DNA from: Methylophaga sp.
GTDB taxonomy: Bacteria > Pseudomonadota > Gammaproteobacteria > Nitrosococcales > Methylophagaceae
Length of the DNA: 60,237 bases
Direction: 5' to 3'
Assembly: GCA_002733505.1 (NCBI GenBank)
Contig: NVVW01000018.1
Coordinates: 1-60,237 of the forward strand
The notes under the pieces are model-generated. The model ran no database searches and had not been told where the DNA came from. It saw nothing but the letters and a program-made list of their open reading frames with translations. Shown here in pieces: positions 56,327 through 60,237 of this stretch. Each line of letters opens with the position of its first letter. Position 1 is the first letter of the stretch. The position numbers were made by a program, and so were the translations under genes.

Positions 56327-56341
56327 ATATACTGAGTATAT
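56327..56341. promoter_or_regulatory. Operator-like palindrome overlapping the toxin-antitoxin promoter
   Basis: ATATACT-G-AGTATAT is a perfect 7+1+7 palindrome 12 bases upstream of the toxin start. On the minus strand it contains TATACT, a good -10 box. Binding by the antitoxin would block transcription. The -35 box is weak. Confidence 0.65.
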
Positions 56342-56359
56342 CACAGTATTCCTTTTTAA

Positions 56360-57805
56360 TTATTTACCCTGATTAATTTTCTCAACAATCGCCGTAGTAG
56401 AACAATTCGCCGTCATCCCCATCACCCGAACCTCCCCGCCATACCCCTCAACAATCTCCCAGCCAACAACACCCTTCTTATCATAATCACCACCCTTGAC
56501 CAAAATATCAGGCTGGAGCTCACGCAATAAATCTTCCGGTGTGTCGCCTTCAAAACAGGTCACCCAATCCACTGATGCTAAACCCGCCAGCACTATCAAC
56601 CGTCGATCAGCAGAATTAATCGGTCGCCCTGCACCTTTTAATTTCGCTACTGATTTATCGGTATTAATGGCAAGCACCAAGCGATCACCTTGCGCACGGG
56701 CTTGTTCTAAATAAGCGACATGACCGGCATGCAGAATATCAAAACAACCATTGGTAAATACGACCTTTTCACTGCGGTGTTTGGCTTGTTCTACGGCTAA
56801 TTTTAATTGCTCAACCGTGACCACGCCCGCAATACTATGATCGGTATTATTTGATCCTTGATGGCGTTGATATTCGGCTTGTAGCTCTGGCTCGCTGACT
56901 GTCGCTGTGCCTAATTTACTAACCACAATGCTCGCTGCCACGTTGGCTAAAGTAACCGCTTGTTCTAAATCACCGCCCGCCGCTAGGGTGGCCGCTACGG
57001 TTGAAATTACTGTATCACCTGCTCCCGTCACATCGGCTATTTCTTTAGCGATGGCGGGCAAATGAAATTCTGGCTGGTCTTTACGAATAAGTGACATACC
57101 ATGCTCACTACGGGTAATCAGCAATGCGCCAAGATCTAGCTTAGCTATCAAGTGTTGTGCTTTTTCAATTAAATCCGCTTCTGACTCAACCTTGCCCACC
57201 ACCGCTTCAAATTCAGTCATATTCGGTGTGATTAAATCTGCACCCCGGTATTTTTCAAAATCGCTACCTTTGGGATCGACCAATACCGTAATCTTGTTTT
57301 GTTTAGCTAAGGTAATCCAATATTGCGGATCGGCTAAGGTGCCTTTGTTATAATCGGACAATACCATCACTGATGTATCCGCCAGCAGTGGCTCAACAAT
57401 ATCTTTTAGTGCTAACCATTCATCACTGCCAAACGGCGATTCAAAATCCATGCGCAATAATTGTTGGTGATTGCTAATCACCCGCCGTTTAATAATTGTA
57501 CTGGTGGTTTCTGAATAATTAAAGGCACAATCAACGCCTACAGAATTGAGTTTTTGTTGTAATACTGTTGCGGCATCGTCTAAGCCCGTTATGCCACATA
57601 CCTGACTTTTTGCCCCTAGTGAAGCAAGATTCATCGCTACATTAGCTGCGCCACCAGGCAGCTCCTCGATTCGCTCAACATTGACGATCGGAACGGGCGC
57701 TTCAGGCGAAATGCGGCTGGCTTTGCCGTGATAAAAACTATCAAGCATTAGATCACCGATAACAAGCACTTGTGCTGTGTGGAAGTGTGGGAATGTATTT
57801 TTCAT
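56360..57805 (-). CDS. hldE: Bifunctional heptose 7-phosphate kinase / heptose 1-phosphate adenylyltransferase HldE
   Basis: HldE carries out two steps of ADP-heptose synthesis. The 481 residues comprise an N-terminal PfkB-type kinase (about 1-320), with GGAANVAMNLASLGA and the catalytic VTGAGDTVIST, and a C-terminal nucleotidyltransferase (about 345-481) with FTNGCFDILHAGHVAYLEQA and VKGGDYDKKGVVG. Both domains look intact. It is preceded by a repeat remnant and waaC on the same strand. gmhB and hldD, needed for the remaining steps, are outside the window. Confidence 0.97.
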   Translation of the reverse strand: MKNTFPHFHTAQVLVIGDLMLDSFYHGKASRISPEAPVPIVNVERIEELPGGAANVAMNLASLGAKSQVCGITGLDDAATVLQQKLNSVGVDCAFNYSETTSTIIKRRVISNHQQLLRMDFESPFGSDEWLALKDIVEPLLADTSVMVLSDYNKGTLADPQYWITLAKQNKITVLVDPKGSDFEKYRGADLITPNMTEFEAVVGKVESEADLIEKAQHLIAKLDLGALLITRSEHGMSLIRKDQPEFHLPAIAKEIADVTGAGDTVISTVAATLAAGGDLEQAVTLANVAASIVVSKLGTATVSEPELQAEYQRHQGSNNTDHSIAGVVTVEQLKLAVEQAKHRSEKVVFTNGCFDILHAGHVAYLEQARAQGDRLVLAINTDKSVAKLKGAGRPINSADRRLIVLAGLASVDWVTCFEGDTPEDLLRELQPDILVKGGDYDKKGVVGWEIVEGYGGEVRVMGMTANCSTTAIVEKINQGK

Positions 57806-57880
57806 AGTTTTATTTATTACCTGTCAATTTCCACATATTTACCCAGTCAAGCTGAGCGAGGATCTCTTTCACCCGCATGG

Positions 57881-57932
57881 ATTCCGGCTAAAAAGATCAC
57901 CGAAACGAAGTAACCGTAGAAGCAATGACGAA
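57881..57932. repeat. Remnant of a palindromic element between waaC and hldE
   Basis: ATTCCGGCTAAAA followed by CGAAACGAAGTAACCG and CAATGACGAA matches 23993-24040 but lacks the other arm and both termini. It lies in the 147-base gap between waaC and hldE. Confidence 0.6.
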
Positions 57933-57952
57933 CTTTAATTAGAACTTAACGC

Positions 57953-58969
57953 TTATTTTGCAGGCAAAAGACCCTCTAGTCTATCCCAAACCTGCTCAAC
58001 GGTAATATTTTGCATGCCTATTGGCTCACCTTTTTTCGGGTTTTCTAAGGCTTTATCCAATACCTCACTGATAATATGCTGCTGGTTTTTGCCCTGTGTG
58101 CCAATTAATTTTGGATCGGTCGCGCCATAAAGCGTTACCGCTGGAATGCCTGCTACTGCCGCTAAATGCGCCAAACCGGTGTCGCTACATACCGCGCCTG
58201 TTGCCTTGTGTGTGATTGCGGCCATTTCATTTAACGATAATTTTGGCAACGCTAGTGCCTGTGGGTTAACACTGGCGATCTGTTGCGCTCGTTGATATTC
58301 CTCATCACTACCGCAAGGTAATAATACTGAATAATCCTGTGCAACGGCTTTTTGCACCAGCGCTTGCCATGATGATAACGACCATAACTTAGTAAGCCAA
58401 CTGGCATTATGCACAAACAATAGATATTTTTTAGGCAATTCGAAGTCTAGCTTAGGCAGATCATAAACGCTTAGATCGACACCATAATCCGCAGGCTTGT
58501 CTGGCAATTCATAGTTTAATGCTTGTGCCATTAGTTCGCGCATTTTTTCGATTGAATGTTGTTTGACATTAACGGTATAGCGATATTTATAAGCCCAATG
58601 TGCGAGTTTTTCACGGCAATAATCTTTATCTAAACCATGCACGTCACCTTTACGCAACCATGATACAACGGCACTTTTTAGGTTGCTTTGCAGATCGATA
58701 ATAACATCATAATCTTGTCCATTAAGCTGTGTGTAAAAATTCGCTAGGCGACCATCTCTCCAAGCAGTTATCAGCTGTTTTCGCCACTGTCTATGCGCAG
58801 TTTTAATCACATTTTTTACATTGGGATGCCATAAAGGTACATCGGCAAAAGCGTGATCAACCACCCAATCAAATTCAATATCGGGGATCGCAGCTGCCGC
58901 GTCTGTTATCGCAGGCAGGGCATGCATTAAATCGCCCATTGAGGTTAATTTGATTATTAAAACGCGCAT
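57953..58969 (-). CDS. waaC: ADP-heptose:LPS heptosyltransferase I
   Basis: WaaC adds the first heptose to Kdo on lipid A. The 338 residues are GT9 family: MRVLIIKLTSMGDLMHALPAI at the start, YDVIIDLQSNLKSAVVSWL with the acceptor-binding region, and the donor site CSDTGLAHLAAVAGIP followed by TLYGATDPKLIG. The start segment is diagnostic for WaaC as against WaaF. It lies 20 bases downstream of thrB on the same strand and upstream of hldE. Confidence 0.95.
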   Translation of the reverse strand: MRVLIIKLTSMGDLMHALPAITDAAAAIPDIEFDWVVDHAFADVPLWHPNVKNVIKTAHRQWRKQLITAWRDGRLANFYTQLNGQDYDVIIDLQSNLKSAVVSWLRKGDVHGLDKDYCREKLAHWAYKYRYTVNVKQHSIEKMRELMAQALNYELPDKPADYGVDLSVYDLPKLDFELPKKYLLFVHNASWLTKLWSLSSWQALVQKAVAQDYSVLLPCGSDEEYQRAQQIASVNPQALALPKLSLNEMAAITHKATGAVCSDTGLAHLAAVAGIPAVTLYGATDPKLIGTQGKNQQHIISEVLDKALENPKKGEPIGMQNITVEQVWDRLEGLLPAK

Positions 58970-58989
58970 ATGGCTATGCTGAAATCAAG

Positions 58990-59931
58990 CTATTTGAGCT
59001 TGTCTTCATTGCCCTGATGTTGTTTGAGAATTTTTAAAAAGGCATCGGGGTTTTTAATCTGGGTAAGCTCACCTTCACGGGGGAAGTGTTTATCTAATAA
59101 ACGCGATATCCAAAAACGTAATGCCGCCGCACGTAATACTAGATTCCAAAATTCTTGCTCTGTTTCAGTTAGCCCGCGGTGCAATAAATAGGCATGCATT
59201 AAGGATTGGTAACGTGTGTGTTCAATTAAACCATTTTCATCAACACACCAATCATTCACGACGATCGCCAAATCATAAAGTAGGTATTCATCACAGGCAT
59301 AATAAAAATCAATAATGCCTTGTAGTTCACCGCCCTTAAAGAGCGCATTATCGCGGAAAAGGTCAGAATGCGTCATACCAAAAGGCAAATCTAATTTGGC
59401 ATATTGCGCTTGAAATGCCAGCTCTTTTTTCAATAATTCAGCGCTTTCATCATCTAATAGTGGCAATAACTTATCCGCGCTTTTTTGCCGCCAATCATGG
59501 CCTCGTTGGGTCGGTCTTTTAGCTTTAAACTCTTTGCCGACAAGGTGCATTCGGCCCAACACATCACCAATAACATGGCATTGTTCAGCTGTAGCAACCG
59601 TGTCCACGCCTCGACCCGATAAGCGCGTAACTAATGCCGCAGGCTTGCCACATAATTGTTTTAAATAGCGCCCCTCTTTATCGGCTGCGGGATGCGCCGA
59701 CGGAATATCATGCTGGTAGAAAAAGGTCATTACATCAAGAAAATAAGCTAACTCATCAAATATATGATGCTCAAATAAGGTCAGCACAAACTCGCCTTGA
59801 TCGGTGGTGACAAAATAATTAGTATTTTCGATACCGTCGCTAATGCCTTGATATGACACCAACTCACCCAGCGAATAATCTGCTAAAAACGCAAGCAAGT
59901 CATCGCGCGAAACTTCTGTATAAACTGACAT
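58990..59931 (-). CDS. thrB: Homoserine kinase, aminoglycoside-phosphotransferase type
   Basis: This enzyme phosphorylates homoserine in threonine synthesis. The 313 residues belong to the APH-like ThrB family of pseudomonads and relatives, not the GHMP-type ThrB of E. coli. Typical blocks are GISDGIENTNYFV, LTLFEH, PAALVTRLSGRGV, the catalytic GMTHSDLFRDNALF and the metal-binding GIIDFYYA. It is the first gene of the thrB-waaC-hldE row. A 264-bp repeat element lies just upstream, so any promoter must lie inside or beyond it. Confidence 0.93.
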   Translation of the reverse strand: MSVYTEVSRDDLLAFLADYSLGELVSYQGISDGIENTNYFVTTDQGEFVLTLFEHHIFDELAYFLDVMTFFYQHDIPSAHPAADKEGRYLKQLCGKPAALVTRLSGRGVDTVATAEQCHVIGDVLGRMHLVGKEFKAKRPTQRGHDWRQKSADKLLPLLDDESAELLKKELAFQAQYAKLDLPFGMTHSDLFRDNALFKGGELQGIIDFYYACDEYLLYDLAIVVNDWCVDENGLIEHTRYQSLMHAYLLHRGLTETEQEFWNLVLRAAALRFWISRLLDKHFPREGELTQIKNPDAFLKILKQHQGNEDKLK

Positions 59932-59933
59932 AT

Positions 59934-60197
59934 ATACCCAAATTACTTGAAGATGCAGGTTTCAGAGTTTAGCACGAAGGTCAGAACAAGGCGCAATGTG
60001 AAGGCAATGACTAGTCCTTGTCGAGCATTGTAACGCAGTGCTGGCATTCGTGCTAATCTCCCGTAGGGCAAGAGGATAAGCCATTATCTTCGTCGTTATA
60101 AATCCTTAAATGAGAATGACTCATTCTGCGGATTTATGCCTAGAATATAATGGCTTCTTCTCTTGCTGAAAGCTGCATATTCAAGTAGTTTGGGTAT
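59934..60197. repeat. 264-bp MITE-like element with 25-bp terminal inverted repeats
   Basis: The left end ATACCCAAATTACTTGAAGA-TGCAG (59934-59958) and the right end (60173-60197) are inverted repeats with 23 of 25 matches. Inside are two large hairpins. The first is bounded by AGCACGAA / TTCGTGCT and contains the core shared with the 160-bp elements. The second is bounded by GCAAGAG / CTCTTGC (60068-60166) with a nested ATAAATCC / GGATTTAT. Another ATACCCA end follows at 60196. It fills the terminal 306-base gap, and no gene is visible. Confidence 0.85.
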
Positions 60198-60237
60198 ATA
60201 CCCAATAGCTTATAGGTTCAGTAGATTATAATCTACC

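Overview
The window comes from a moderately low-GC gammaproteobacterium (roughly 40% GC by eye). It is chromosomal: ribosomal, RNA polymerase, ubiquinone and lipopolysaccharide (LPS) genes with no phage or plasmid genes. The order tRNA-Tyr/Gly/Thr, tuf, tRNA-Trp, secE, nusG, rplKAJL, rpoBC, rpsLG, fusA, tuf is the gammaproteobacterial arrangement, with the rpoBC and str operons adjacent. UbiJ, YciO, the YciV-type phosphatase, a Pseudomonas-like LPS core set and an aminoglycoside-kinase-type homoserine kinase fit a marine or methylotrophic lineage such as Thiotrichales/Methylococcales. The genus is a guess.

Layout. (1) 1-17272, minus strand: translation and transcription machinery, four tRNAs, two tuf copies (the first cut by the window edge), and RNA control elements: a long rplJ leader hairpin, the rplL-rpoB attenuator and a str promoter. 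(2) 17588-23720, plus strand: hslV-hslU, a DUF971 gene, ubiE-ubiJ-ubiB and djlA. (3) 23721-33200: repeat elements, a frameshifted orphan gene, a PlsC-like acyltransferase, yciO, a membrane protein, an OhrR-like regulator facing a small secreted protein, rnm, yciI-bolA-PilZ, and a delta-class carbonic anhydrase. (4) 33202-39966: pmbA, moeB, prmC, a membrane-anchored receiver-domain protein, a DUF3301 gene, rsmE, an inositol-phosphatase-family gene and pgeF. (5) 40007-58969: a ZIP transporter and a dispersed LPS core region. It holds waaF, a GT-C-like membrane protein, a GT2 transferase, a carbamoyltransferase, a minus-strand operon waaP / two-domain kinase / methyltransferase / glycosyltransferase / waaG / galE, then gmhA with two oxidoreductases, a BrnT/BrnA-like toxin-antitoxin pair, hldE and waaC. 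thrB and a repeat element close the window.

How the LPS genes fit together: gmhA and hldE make activated ADP-heptose (gmhB and hldD are not here). WaaC and WaaF add heptoses I and II, WaaG adds the first outer-core hexose, WaaP and the two-domain kinase phosphorylate, and the carbamoyltransferase may carbamoylate a heptose as in the Pseudomonas aeruginosa core.

The least ordinary content is not a large new system. It is a family of short palindromic mobile-like elements with ATACCC...GGGTAT ends at several intergenic sites, a galE gene whose only workable start appears to be ATT, a roughly 160-nt rplJ leader helix, a frameshifted orphan gene, a nested palindrome after waaF, and two proteins of uncommon domain layout (double PilZ; receiver plus C-terminal membrane anchor).
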